From Aliterella atlantica CENA595 (GTDB lineage Bacteria; Cyanobacteriota; Cyanobacteriia; Cyanobacteriales; Chroococcidiopsidaceae), in contig NZ_JYON01000012.1 of assembly GCF_000952155.1 (NCBI RefSeq), forward strand, positions 1 through 64,000: a stretch of 64,000 nt of DNA, read 5' to 3'. Below the pieces are notes generated by a model. That model was not told where the DNA came from. It worked only from the letters and a program-made list of their open reading frames with translations, and did no database searches. Within the stretch, counting starts at the first letter, position 1. Every line of letters starts with the position of its first letter. A program made the position numbers and the translations under genes. Of this stretch, positions 20,212 through 29,087 are shown one piece after another.

Positions 20212-20949
20212 ATGACTCTTAACCGAAGAAAAGTTCTGTTTTTATTAGGAGCAACTGGTAGTGCAGTGGCTTTAGAGACTTGCCGTTCCTTGGTATGGAC
20301 AGATGTAGCAGCAGCCCAAACATCTACTAGCGGGAAAATTACTTTGCCGCCTTTACCTTACGATTACAAGGCTTTGGAACCCCATATCGATGCGCGAACC
20401 ATGCGGTTTCACCATGACAACCATCATGCAACTTATGTCAAAAACCTGAACGCAGCTTTAGCGAAGTATCCTAATTTGCAAAGCAAAAGCGTAGAACAAC
20501 TCCTAAGAGAAATTCAGAGCGTACCTGAAGATATTCGCACCACAGTCCGCAATAATGGCGGCGGGCATGAAAATCACTCGATGTTTTGGCGGATTATGAA
20601 GCCAAAAGGAGGCGGAGAACCAACAGGAGCGATCGCTAGTGCCATTAAAGCAGATTTTGGCAGCTTTGCCACTTTTAAGCAGCAGTTCAACGAGGCTGGT
20701 TCTAAGCGTTTTGGTAGCGGCTGGGTGTGGCTGATCCGTAATCCTGCGGGTAAGCTGCAAATTACCAGTACCCCCAATCAAGATAGCCCGTTAATGGAAG
20801 GCAATTATCCAATTATGGGCAATGACGTGTGGGAACACGCCTACTATCTCAAGTATCAAAACCGTCGGGCTGAATATCTTACTGCTTGGTGGAATGTAAT
20901 CAACTGGGATGAAGTTAATCGGCGGTTAGCGCAAGCAACCAAAGCGTAA
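20212..20949 (+). CDS. sodA: Exported Mn-type superoxide dismutase with twin-arginine leader
   Basis: The enzyme dismutates superoxide to H2O2 and O2. It has 245 residues: an N-terminal [13 protein letters not shown] leader (Tat-like or membrane anchor, ~1-36) and then a full Fe/Mn-SOD. Metal ligands are visible: His in MRFHHDNHH (H67), His in [10 protein letters not shown], and Asp/His in [16 protein letters not shown] Gln in the stretch before SPLMEG (NQDSPL) and the FWRIM context favour Mn over Fe. Membrane-bound periplasmic or thylakoid-lumen MnSODs of this form are known from Nostoc-type cyanobacteria. A strong terminator follows. Confidence 0.9.
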   Translation: MTLNRRKVLFLLGATGSAVALETCRSLVWTDVAAAQTSTSGKITLPPLPYDYKALEPHIDARTMRFHHDNHHATYVKNLNAALAKYPNLQSKSVEQLLREIQSVPEDIRTTVRNNGGGHENHSMFWRIMKPKGGGEPTGAIASAIKADFGSFATFKQQFNEAGSKRFGSGWVWLIRNPAGKLQITSTPNQDSPLMEGNYPIMGNDVWEHAYYLKYQNRRAEYLTAWWNVINWDEVNRRLAQATKA

Positions 20950-20983
20950 AGTTTAAATAATTTTGTCAAGTACCTGTCTACGT

Positions 20984-21017
20984 AAATTTACCTGCTTTAA
21001 TAAGAGCAGGTAAATTT
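20984..21017 (+). terminator. Terminator after sodA, 13-bp perfect stem
   Basis: Arms AAATTTACCTGCT (20984-20996) and AGCAGGTAAATTT (21005-21017) pair perfectly with an 8-nt loop. The 3' arm ends in ATTTG, a short T tract. It lies 35 nt after the sodA stop. Confidence 0.75.
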
Positions 21018-21040
21018 GTAACGGGCAAGAGGTAGTCAAA

Positions 21041-21871
21041 GTGATTTATCTAGCGGAAGTACAAAGGGGTAAAACTGGGTTTAGAGGTATTGCTAAGTCA
21101 GAGCTAAAACTGCTAGCGTTGCAACGATCTGCCAAAAGTTGGATTCCAGTACAAAGCCAAGAAGCGATCGCTTTAGATCAATCATACGACTTCAATGTGG
21201 GAGTGCTGGTAATAGTACAAATCAATGCCAATCGTCAAGTCCAAGATGTGCAAACAGCGACGCACAGAATCCTCCACGTTTTGCAAACATTTTCTCACCA
21301 GCTAGAAACTGCCCAAAAGCAGGAAGAGGATATCAAGTTATGGCAGGAATCTCTGCATTATCAAAGTGAGGAAATGAATCGCTACAAAATGGAAACTGAA
21401 GCACAGTTGCAAGAAATAGACGTGCTAAGAGAAGAGACAGAGCAACTGCGCCAAGAAATCCAACGCGGGCATGAAGAATTAGCCTTAGCTCAAGCGAAGC
21501 TGAGTCAAGAACAGCAAGATTTAGCAGAAAAACAACAGCATTGGCAAGGTATAGAGGCGCAAAGACAGGAATTAGAACAGCAGCAGCAAAAAATCACTAT
21601 TGACAAGCAAGAAATCGAGCAAGCTTGGGAACATATCCGCCACCAGCAGCAAGCTTTAGCCGAAGAACAAAAACGCGCTCAAGATTTAGAAGCCCAAAAA
21701 CAGCAACTAGAGCAACAGCAACAAAAAATTGGCGAGCAGAACCAACAGATAAAGAAAGCTTGGGAAGATTTGCGCTACGAAAAGCTATGTATGGAGGAGT
21801 TACAGCAGGAAATTCACTACGAGCAAGAACGTTTGGCAACAGATATTAATAGTGGAGCTAAATTAAGATAG
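21041..21871 (+). CDS. HmpF-like coiled-coil protein (pilus motility taxis), short form
   Basis: The protein has 276 residues from GTG at 21041. The N-terminal ~110 residues (MIYLAEVQRGKTGFRGI, KSELKLLALQRS, NVGVLVIVQINANRQVQ) match my recollection of the HmpF N-terminal domain. The rest is Q/E-rich coiled coil with a near-duplicate segment (LEQQQQKI then E/Q-rich then AWE). HmpF is needed for type IV pilus motility of hormogonia. Typical members are about twice as long, so this may be a truncated or specialised paralogue. Its place beside the taxis operon supports the call. The alternative is a generic coiled-coil protein. Confidence 0.65.
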   Translation: MIYLAEVQRGKTGFRGIAKSELKLLALQRSAKSWIPVQSQEAIALDQSYDFNVGVLVIVQINANRQVQDVQTATHRILHVLQTFSHQLETAQKQEEDIKLWQESLHYQSEEMNRYKMETEAQLQEIDVLREETEQLRQEIQRGHEELALAQAKLSQEQQDLAEKQQHWQGIEAQRQELEQQQQKITIDKQEIEQAWEHIRHQQQALAEEQKRAQDLEAQKQQLEQQQQKIGEQNQQIKKAWEDLRYEKLCMEELQQEIHYEQERLATDINSGAKLR

Positions 21872-21933
21872 AGACTAATCGAGAGCTTAATTTTTCTTAA
21901 GATAGTTATAGTAAGTCTGCAATTTAGATAACT

Positions 21934-22407
21934 ATGCTCTCGGCGAAAACACAACCTCAAGAATCTAATACTGCCCAACCTTGGCAAATTAAGCTGTTAT
22001 ACGATGGTGAATGTCCTTTATGCCTACGCGAAGTAAACTTTTTACGCAAACGCGATGCGGGAAGAGGCATTGTAGCTTTTGTCGATATTGCTGACGACTT
22101 CTACAATCCTGACGAGAATGGCGGCATTGACTACACAACAGCGATGGGCAGAATCCATGCTGTACTTCCTGACGGCAGCGTTGTCAAAAATGTTGAGGTA
22201 TTTCGTCGCGTTTATGAAGCTTTGGGGATGGGATGGGTATATGCAATTACCAAGTTGCCTGTAATTGGGGCGATCGCCGATACTTTATATGGTATATGGG
22301 CAGATTGGCGGCTGAAATTGACGGGTAGACCAGATTTAGCGACAATAGAACGCGATCGCCTACAACGGATTGAATGCAACACACAAGGGCGCTGTAAAGT
22401 TGAATAA
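21934..22407 (+). CDS. DCC-family thiol-disulfide oxidoreductase (DUF393)
   Basis: The protein has 157 residues. The DCC signature LLYDGECPLCLREVNFL holds a CxxC pair (C27, C30). VAFVDIAD and a late Asp/Gly-rich AIGAI segment match the family. The fold is thioredoxin-like; substrates are unknown. The gene overlaps the start of the following methyltransferase gene by 8 nt or more, so the two are probably translationally coupled. Confidence 0.85.
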   Translation: MLSAKTQPQESNTAQPWQIKLLYDGECPLCLREVNFLRKRDAGRGIVAFVDIADDFYNPDENGGIDYTTAMGRIHAVLPDGSVVKNVEVFRRVYEALGMGWVYAITKLPVIGAIADTLYGIWADWRLKLTGRPDLATIERDRLQRIECNTQGRCKVE

Positions 22408-23017
22408 CTACCCTGACGCGAGACAATACGCCCCAGCTACAGAACGCAACCGCGAACCAATTTTAGAGGTATTGCAAGCAGTTTTACCGCCTAATGGGAC
22501 GATCTTAGAAGTTGCTAGCGGCACTGGGCAACACGCGGTGTATTTTGCCCCGCGTCTTGCTCCGCGTAAGTGGCTGCCTTCTGATACTAATCCAGTAGCC
22601 CTTGCTAGTATTGCAGCTTGGCGGCAATATTGTCCCTGTGAGAACTTGTACGCACCAATCGATCTAGATGTCTGCGCTCCAAGTTGGCATATAGAAACAA
22701 ACATAGTGGCGATCGCTAGTATTAATATGATTCATATTGCGCCTTGGGCTGCTTGTTTGGGGCTAATAGCAGGTGCAAAGCGGCTTTTGCCACCAGGAGG
22801 TATTTTGTACCTTTACGGACCTTTTAAGCAAGGTGGCGAGCATACAGCGCCTAGTAATGCTGCTTTTGATGCTAGCTTGAGAGCGCAAAATCCCCACTGG
22901 GGGATTAGAAATCTAGAGGAAGTAGTAGCCGTTGCCCAAGCGGAAAATTTCTTGCTGCTCAAAACTATTGCTATGCCTGCTAATAATTATTCTGTTGTTT
23001 GGCAAAAAAACACATAG
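22400..23017 (+). CDS. DUF938 family SAM-dependent methyltransferase-like protein
   Basis: The protein has 205 residues from TTG 22400, starting just before YPDARQYAPATERNREPIL, the usual N-terminus of the family; TTG 22370 would add 10 residues. The SAM motif ILEVASGTGQHAVYFA is clear, followed by WLPSDTNP and late YLYGPFKQGG. The function of DUF938 proteins is unknown. It overlaps the DCC gene by 8 nt. A +1-frame ORF at 22932-23186 over its end is spurious. Confidence 0.8.
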   Translation: MNNYPDARQYAPATERNREPILEVLQAVLPPNGTILEVASGTGQHAVYFAPRLAPRKWLPSDTNPVALASIAAWRQYCPCENLYAPIDLDVCAPSWHIETNIVAIASINMIHIAPWAACLGLIAGAKRLLPPGGILYLYGPFKQGGEHTAPSNAAFDASLRAQNPHWGIRNLEEVVAVAQAENFLLLKTIAMPANNYSVVWQKNT

Positions 23018-23228
23018 ATTTAAAGACGAACTAAGTATTTACACTAAGAGAAATAAACACGATAGAATTAACACCCTAGCTCACCCGAAAGAGCGATCGC
23101 TTGATTACACTAGGAAATATAAACTTTTAGGCGCTGAAGTTCTTGGGTGCTGTTATCTTAAACTGCTATTTGTGGAATCTGCATAAGTCAAGAAAGTCAG
23201 CCAATCAGCACAAGTAAACATATAAGTA

Positions 23229-24269
23229 ATGAGCGAACAGCAATTTAAACAACAGATTCAAGCGATTGGGCAACAAATGGCGGTTATGTATAGTTACATG
23301 ATGCATTTACCGCCCTCAGAACGAAAACAGGTTGCTGAAGTTATCCCAGAAATTACTTCTGCCCTGAGCAATCTTGAAGTGCTTTATCAGGAGATGCAAG
23401 AGAGTTTAGAAATATCAGCCGTCACTGAAGAAGAGCTTTTAGAACAAAATCACCGAGCGATCGCCGAATTTCATTATTATCAAAACTTATTCCAATTAAG
23501 TGTAGACGCTTTTTTATTGACCGATACTAACGGCATAATTTTAGAGGCAAATCATGCGATCGCTAAATTATTGGATGTGCCACAAAACCACTTGACTGGT
23601 AAACCTCTGGCTACTTTTGTCACTCAAAGCGATTTGCAAGCGTTTCGCACTCTTCTTTCCCATGTTTCTCTTGTTAGCGAAGACGTGCAGAATTTGCAGA
23701 TTAATCTATGTCCAAGACACGGCAAACCATTTGCAGCCAGGTTAAAAGTAGCAACTGTTGGCGATGATGATGCGGTTAAAGCATTGCGAATTGGCGTGCA
23801 TGACATGAGCGAGTACAAGCAGTTTTTGGCTCAAAGCGATATGCAAGCTGAAGTTACTACTCCCCTCACCGTATTACCGCAATCCCTTGATGGTTTACAA
23901 GTTCTAGTTGTTGATGACGAAGCCGATGTCCGCGATTTTATTACTACTGTTTTGGAGACGCAAGGTGTCTGCGTGAGGGCAGTCGCAAGTGCCTCAGCAG
24001 CGTTAGAGGAGTTAGAGCAATTTTCACCTGACGTATTGGTAAGTGACATTCGGATGCCTGGTGGAGATGGGTACAGCCTGATTCGACAAATTAGAGCATT
24101 AGAAGCTAGGCAGAGGAAACATATTCCCGCTGCCGCAATTACAGCTTATCTAGATGAGGATCGAGCAAAAGCTATCAGTGCTGGCTTTGAGTCGTATTTA
24201 CACAAATTAGCTCAACCTAGCGAGTTGATTGAGATGGTAGCTCAATTGGCAGGACGGAATAATTCGTAA
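23229..24269 (+). CDS. PAS-receiver response regulator without output domain
   Basis: The protein has 346 residues. An N-terminal helical part (~1-85) is followed by a PAS domain at ~88-200 (FQLSVDAFLLTDTNGIILEAN, LTGKPLATFV). A receiver is at ~220-340 with VVDDEADV, the phospho-acceptor Asp in VLVSDIRMPGGDG, and Lys in YLHKLAQP. There is no DNA-binding or enzymatic output, so it may relay phosphate to or from a partner. Its position next to the CheB-CheR-PAS fusion (convergent, 63 nt) suggests a shared pathway; this is inferred from context. Confidence 0.85.
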   Translation: MSEQQFKQQIQAIGQQMAVMYSYMMHLPPSERKQVAEVIPEITSALSNLEVLYQEMQESLEISAVTEEELLEQNHRAIAEFHYYQNLFQLSVDAFLLTDTNGIILEANHAIAKLLDVPQNHLTGKPLATFVTQSDLQAFRTLLSHVSLVSEDVQNLQINLCPRHGKPFAARLKVATVGDDDAVKALRIGVHDMSEYKQFLAQSDMQAEVTTPLTVLPQSLDGLQVLVVDDEADVRDFITTVLETQGVCVRAVASASAALEELEQFSPDVLVSDIRMPGGDGYSLIRQIRALEARQRKHIPAAAITAYLDEDRAKAISAGFESYLHKLAQPSELIEMVAQLAGRNNS

Positions 24270-24321
24270 TTGAAGAAGGACAGTCTTAGTAATTCGCGCG
24301 TTGGTGTATTTCAAAGATGGT

Positions 24322-24342
24322 AAAAGACTACGCTAGTCTTTT
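24322..24342. terminator. Bidirectional terminator overlapping a stop codon
   Basis: AAAAGACTA (24322-24330) and TAGTCTTTT (24334-24342) pair perfectly with a CGC loop, flanked by A and T runs on both strands. The TAG of the minus-strand fusion gene (24333-24335) lies in the hairpin, so it may terminate both convergent genes. Confidence 0.6.
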
Positions 24343-26969
24343 GGTTCGCTTGGCGAATTTAACTGGGGATTGCTGCGTTTGAGGTCGTCGATATCAACTA
24401 ATACTAATACTGCCCCGTCGATTTTGTTGTCAATTGTGCGATAAGGGCGAATCCGCAGATCGTACCAATGCCCGTCGCGATCTTGAATTTCTTGAGCTTT
24501 TAAATTGAGCGTACGAATCACTTCTAAAATTTGTTGTTCTAAATTGGGTACATTCAACTTATGAGTAATGTCGCTCAACGGTCGCCCAATATCAGTAGAA
24601 ATTAAGTTAAAAATACCTTCGACTGCTGGCGTAAATTGCCGAATTTGCAAGTCGCCTCCTAGCATCAAAATGGGAATATTAATACTACTAAGCAGATTTT
24701 GCAAATCGTTACTTACCTGCGTTGCTTCTAGCGTGCGGCGGCGCAATTCCTCATTTACAGTATTTAGTTCTTCATTTGCCGCCTGAATTTCTTCTTTAGC
24801 TGTTTCTAGTTCCTCATTGGTACTTTGCAATTCTTCATTGCTAGATAAAATCTCTTCGTTGGCGGCTCGTAAGTCTTGGTTTGTAGCTTGTTGCTCTTCT
24901 ATAATCGATTGCAGATGCTCTCTTGTTGTTGCTAATTCTTGCTGCAACCTAGTAATTTCCTGAGCGTCTCTAGTTTTGCGTTTAGAGGGAGTGCTGCTAT
25001 CATCGCTGGCTGCGGGCAGAACCGGAAGCGGCATTTCTGTAAATAGCACTAAATAACACTCTTGCGTAGCAGTTTGCAACGGAATTACATTGATAGTAAT
25101 TTGTCGGGTGCGATCGCCTTCTCGTACTTGTATGCCTTCGCGTTTGAGGGGTAGCTTTTGCTGTCTTGCCTGATAAATTGCTGTTTGTAATTCTCGGCGC
25201 AATTCTTCTTTTGCCATGCGAAGCAAGTTCAAACTTGCCTTACCAGGCGCAGGTTCTAGGTAAGAACTGGTTTGTCCGCGAAATTGGATAATATCCAAGT
25301 TGATATCGATGACGATGCCAGCGGGGGCATATTGATTCAGGACAATCTTATCTGCTTCTTTCTGGATTTCTAAGTCGCTAGGAATTTGCTCTGTCGCCAG
25401 AGTTGGTGGTTTGACGATCGCTGGCGAATAACTGCTAGGGATAATATCAACGTTAAGTCGAGTCGATGTGATTTGTTTGGCATAAATTTTGTTCTTTTTG
25501 TCGTACAGAGTAAATAGGTCAGCAAAATCGCCAATCGTTTCGGAAGTGCCTAACATTAAAAAACCTGTAGATTTTAGCCCGTAGTGAAATACTGGTAACA
25601 GCTTTTGTTGTAAAGGAGTCCCTAAATAAATCAGCACGTTGCGACAGCTAATCAAGTCAAGGCGCGAGAATGGCGGATCGCCAATCAGATTTTGTCTGGC
25701 AAAAACGCACAGTTCGCGTACGTGCTTGCTAATTTGGTAGTTATCTTCAACTTGAACGAAAAACCGATAGAGACGTTCAGAGGAGACGTTGGCAACTTGG
25801 CTAAGGGTGTAGATACCATTGCGGGCGTGTTCTATCGCTGTTTCACTAATATCAGTTGCATAAATTTGGATTGGCAATCGTGGCAAGCGATCGGCTAAAA
25901 ACTCTAGCAAGCAAATAGCAATGGAATAAGCCTCCTCACCTGTCGAACAGCCTGCAACCCAAATCCGAATCGGTGTCTGCGGCGATTTATCTTTAACGAT
26001 CGCGGGAAAAACTAAAGTTTTTAGTGCCTCGAAGCTTTCTGGGTCGCGGAAAAAACTGGTAACGTGAATTAAAGCATCTTCATACAATGCCATCACTTCT
26101 GTAGGGTTATTTTGCAGATAGCGGGCATAATCTTTGACATTTTCTAGCTTATACAACAACATCCGCCGCCCAATCCGCCGATTTAAGGTAGTTTGTTTGT
26201 AGTAAGTAAAGTCAACTCCTGTTGCTTTACGCAGCAAATCAAAAATAATCGATAGTGCATCTTGGCTTTCACTGGAAGTTGGCATTACTTCTGTTTCTGT
26301 TGCAGACGAATTAGCGAGGTAAGGATGATTGCCGATTTCTGCTAGCTTGGCGGCAATTTGGTCAGGAGGTAAGATAAAGTCTACCTGACCTGTGGCGATC
26401 GCTGTATTGGGCATACTATTGACTTGAGCGCTGCCCTCAGATTGAGCAAAAGTTACGCCGCCTGCTGCCTTGATTGCCTCGATTCCCCTCGCGCCGTCAG
26501 AATCGCCCCCTGATAGAATTACGCCGATCGCTTTTTTGCCCCGTTCTTCAGCAAGGGAAAGCAAAAATGTATCGACTGACATAAATACTCGACTTGAACT
26601 CGTTCGAGGTGTTAGCTTTAATACCCCTTGCTCGATAGTCATACTGGCATTGGGGGGAATGACATACACTTGATTGGGTGCGATCGCCATGCCATCTTTT
26701 ACTTCTTGCACTGGCATCCTAGTTGTCCTAGCCAGAATCAGGCTTAACACGCTCTCTTGGTTTGCAGGCATATGTTGCACGATTGCAAATGCCATACCTG
26801 TATTGGCAGGCAAATAAGTTAGTAATTGAGTAAAAGCTTCTAATCCACCTGCAGATGCTCCAATCCCAACTACCGGAAATAACGGATCTTTTTCCTGCCT
26901 CTGGTGGCTAGGCGCTTCACCATCTGAGGGGTTGGGCTGAGATTTTTTGGCAGCACGTCTGGGGTTCAT
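24333..26969 (-). CDS. CheB-CheR fusion protein with C-terminal PAS
   Basis: The protein has 878 residues. A CheB methylesterase comes first (~30-215) with Ser in GIGASAGGLEAF, His in AIVQHMPAN and Asp in SGGDSDGARG, but no receiver. A CheR domain follows (~235-500) with RIWVAGCSTGEEAYSIAIC and ISCRNVLIYL. A degenerate PAS lies at ~535-640, then a long Glu-rich coiled coil (~680-760, TNEELETAKEEIQAANEEL), and a C-terminal PAS at ~765-870. Such fusions are found next to hybrid kinases or regulators in many bacteria and may modify targets other than MCPs. It is an independent single gene. Confidence 0.92.
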   Translation of the reverse strand: MNPRRAAKKSQPNPSDGEAPSHQRQEKDPLFPVVGIGASAGGLEAFTQLLTYLPANTGMAFAIVQHMPANQESVLSLILARTTRMPVQEVKDGMAIAPNQVYVIPPNASMTIEQGVLKLTPRTSSSRVFMSVDTFLLSLAEERGKKAIGVILSGGDSDGARGIEAIKAAGGVTFAQSEGSAQVNSMPNTAIATGQVDFILPPDQIAAKLAEIGNHPYLANSSATETEVMPTSSESQDALSIIFDLLRKATGVDFTYYKQTTLNRRIGRRMLLYKLENVKDYARYLQNNPTEVMALYEDALIHVTSFFRDPESFEALKTLVFPAIVKDKSPQTPIRIWVAGCSTGEEAYSIAICLLEFLADRLPRLPIQIYATDISETAIEHARNGIYTLSQVANVSSERLYRFFVQVEDNYQISKHVRELCVFARQNLIGDPPFSRLDLISCRNVLIYLGTPLQQKLLPVFHYGLKSTGFLMLGTSETIGDFADLFTLYDKKNKIYAKQITSTRLNVDIIPSSYSPAIVKPPTLATEQIPSDLEIQKEADKIVLNQYAPAGIVIDINLDIIQFRGQTSSYLEPAPGKASLNLLRMAKEELRRELQTAIYQARQQKLPLKREGIQVREGDRTRQITINVIPLQTATQECYLVLFTEMPLPVLPAASDDSSTPSKRKTRDAQEITRLQQELATTREHLQSIIEEQQATNQDLRAANEEILSSNEELQSTNEELETAKEEIQAANEELNTVNEELRRRTLEATQVSNDLQNLLSSINIPILMLGGDLQIRQFTPAVEGIFNLISTDIGRPLSDITHKLNVPNLEQQILEVIRTLNLKAQEIQDRDGHWYDLRIRPYRTIDNKIDGAVLVLVDIDDLKRSNPQLNSPSEPKD

Positions 26970-27284
26970 ATCTGATAGTCGTAATCTTGCTTGTTTAGCT
27001 CGCTCGCCTATCTATGATATGGCAACATAAATCTCTAACTACTGCTGTGATGCTAGATGTATAGCAGTTGACTAACATAGTTTGCAAAGCAAAATATAGC
27101 TAGTCTTGAGGGGGTGATATCTGCAAAGTTAAAGTGCTAGCCTGATTAAGTAGAGGTGTAGCAAGTGCCATTGCAGGTTAGTAAGGACGCGGTGGCGTTG
27201 CCCCGTAGTAGCTCAAACCTTGGTGGAGTAAGCATCATAACTTTAATTGCTACATCTAAATATTGCCGCGAGCAGGAGCATTGA
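26970..27284. other. 315-nt divergent spacer between two cheB-type genes
   Basis: It separates the minus-strand CheB-CheR fusion from the plus-strand CheB gene. No ORF, RNA or inverted repeat was recognised. It should hold promoters for both. Confidence 0.4.
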
Positions 27285-28313
27285 GTGTTAACGCCGGACA
27301 TTGTTGTAATTGGAGCATCAGCCGGAGGGCTGAAAGCTTTTGAAGCGCTTGTTTCTCAACTGCCAGCTAATTTTCCGGCAGCTGTCTTTATCGTTTGGCA
27401 TATTTCCCCAGACTACCCTAGCCTGCTACCCGAAATCTTGGCTAGGGTGACTTTACTAAAAGTTGCTCACGCTGTCCATATGGAGGCGATCGCCCCTGGA
27501 CGCATTTATATTGCTCCGCCAGATCGCCATCTGGTGATTGAATCGGACTTTGTTCGTCTTAGTCGTGGTCCCAAGGAAAACCGCTTTCGTCCGGCGATCG
27601 ATGTTTTATTTCGTTCTGCTGCTCGTGCTTATGCCCAAAGAGTTATTGGGGTAGTTTTGAGTGGCAGTCTCGACGACGGAGCGGCGGGGCTATATGCAAT
27701 TAAGGAACGAGGCGGGCAAGCTGTCGTTCAAGATCCGGCTGATGCGCTGCATCCCTCAATGCCAAGAGCGGCAATGAAAGCTGTTGCTGTCGATTACTGC
27801 GTGCCTGTTATCCAAATGGGAGCTTTGTTAGCTCGTCTAGTTGATGAACCTATCCCAGTACAACAGGTTTTACCTGTATCTCAGCTAATGGATCTTGAAG
27901 TTGGCGTTGCTCAAGAAGACAACGGGCTGGAGATGGGCATTATGAAGCTAGGCGAACTTTCTCCCTATACTTGTCCTGAGTGTCACGGCGTACTGATGCA
28001 GTTGAAAGAAGGTAGTCTTATTCGCTTTCGCTGTCATACAGGACACGCTTATTCGCTCAATACACTTTTAGCAGAGGTAACGCAGTCGATTGAAGAAACC
28101 TTGTGGGATGGCATCCGCACGATTGAGGCAAGTGAGATGTTGATGAACCACATGGCTGAACATCTGCACCAAGTAAACGAGCATGAAGCAGCCGATCTGC
28201 TGTTGGAAAAAGTCCAGCAAGCAAAGCGGCGGGCTAATTTGGTCAGGCAAGCAGTAATGAGTAATGAAATCTTAACCCAAGAAAATGTCGATGAAGAAAT
28301 TAAGGACAGTTAA
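27285..28313 (+). CDS. Stand-alone CheB methylesterase with C-terminal Cys/His cluster
   Basis: The protein has 342 residues from GTG 27285, with GGAG about 7 nt upstream. The methylesterase domain (~5-190) has Ser in VIGASAGGLKAF, His in VWHISPDYPS and Asp in SGSLDDGAAG. There is no receiver, so it is not controlled by phosphorylation in cis. After ~225, CPECHG and a CHTGHAY motif 20 residues on form a probable zinc site, followed by a helical tail. Many receiver-less CheB proteins carry this tail; its role is unknown. It converges on the 188-residue unknown gene with a 4-nt overlap. Confidence 0.88.
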   Translation: MLTPDIVVIGASAGGLKAFEALVSQLPANFPAAVFIVWHISPDYPSLLPEILARVTLLKVAHAVHMEAIAPGRIYIAPPDRHLVIESDFVRLSRGPKENRFRPAIDVLFRSAARAYAQRVIGVVLSGSLDDGAAGLYAIKERGGQAVVQDPADALHPSMPRAAMKAVAVDYCVPVIQMGALLARLVDEPIPVQQVLPVSQLMDLEVGVAQEDNGLEMGIMKLGELSPYTCPECHGVLMQLKEGSLIRFRCHTGHAYSLNTLLAEVTQSIEETLWDGIRTIEASEMLMNHMAEHLHQVNEHEAADLLLEKVQQAKRRANLVRQAVMSNEILTQENVDEEIKDS

Positions 28314-28876
28314 TTAGCTCTTGAGCGCATATAGGAAATATCTGCTTTTAAGATAGTATTTGTCATTCCTATAGTTTTGCCGCGAACGATTGACTGGCGC
28401 AATGAAGCTCTTAATATTTGACTTTTGGCAAGCACTTCCTTAACCTGACGTTCTTGCTCGGTCAAATTGGTAAATAGCTCTGCTTTGAGGGTGTCTTTCG
28501 GCTGCCCGCGATCGCCAAGCTCAAACTTGGTAACAGAGAGCGGGGTTGAGTTTGAAGAGTCAGTGATAACAGCCAGTTGTTGCAGTTGCAGCGTCAGTTT
28601 CTCAATTTGACGGTCGATCCCTGCTAGCTGTCGTCCTCGCTCGATCGCGGCTTTGTAATCTTCTACTAGCTCTGGTTTTAAGTGTTTTAACTTCTTGCCA
28701 TCAAACAGCGCTTTGCGGCTTCTAACTTGCCAGTATTTGCGATCGGTACGGGCATTTCCCCCTGGCTTTACTTGCACTAGCCAGCAGTGCTGCAAATACC
28801 AACCTTGACTTGCGACCTGCACGCGTTCTTGATTGAGAGTATCTATGATGGATAAAAGTTTCTCTAAGCTGGGCAT
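28310..28876 (-). CDS. Unrecognised 188-residue protein behind a GATTCGTACGCA array
   Basis: ATG at 28876 is used. The N-terminal ~70 residues are basic and aromatic (GWYLQHCWLVQVKPGG, RKYWQVRSRKALFDGKK). A helical segment follows (~70-100, AAIERGRQLAGIDRQIEKL), then a polar linker and a basic C-terminus. There is no membrane segment or cysteine cluster. The basic character would suit nucleic-acid binding, which is inference only. One GATTCGTACGCA site sits 5 nt before the start codon, with further copies and a 39-bp palindrome upstream, so it may regulate itself. It is embedded between the CheB and CheR-PAS genes and overlaps the CheB stop by 4 nt. Confidence 0.7.
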   Translation of the reverse strand: MPSLEKLLSIIDTLNQERVQVASQGWYLQHCWLVQVKPGGNARTDRKYWQVRSRKALFDGKKLKHLKPELVEDYKAAIERGRQLAGIDRQIEKLTLQLQQLAVITDSSNSTPLSVTKFELGDRGQPKDTLKAELFTNLTEQERQVKEVLAKSQILRASLRQSIVRGKTIGMTNTILKADISYMRSRAN

Positions 28877-28880
28877 TTTT

Positions 28881-28994
28881 GATTCGTACGCATTTTTGAC
28901 TTAATACTTGATTCGTACGCAAATTAAACTTACCATTTAAAGGTAACATGAAGTTCGTACGCAAAATCATTTTAAATGATTTTGCGTACGAATC
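28881..28994. promoter_or_regulatory. Array of GATTCGTACGCA sites with a 39-bp palindrome
   Basis: Plus-orientation copies lie at 28881-28892 and 28910-28921. A 10-nt core TTCGTACGCA at 28954-28963 and an inverted full copy at 28983-28994 form the ends of a palindrome. Its 19-bp arms (28954-28972 and 28974-28992) are perfect around a single central base. A small TTACC/GGTAA inverted repeat (28930-28946) lies between. All sit upstream of the minus-strand 188-residue gene, the first covering its ribosome-binding region, and ~95 nt before the CheR-PAS gene. It looks like an operator cluster; a mobile palindromic element is the alternative. Confidence 0.65.
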
Positions 28995-29087
28995 AAGGCA
29001 TAATACTTCCTAGAATTAGGCAGCAATCAAGCCCCCTGATTCTAGAGACTAATCGGCTGCGAGTCCATTTACCCCATAGGATCGGTA

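Noticed and set aside
22932..23186. 84-codon ORF over the end of the DUF938 gene
   Set aside because: It overlaps a well-supported gene in another frame and has no recognisable family; its tail lies in non-coding DNA.
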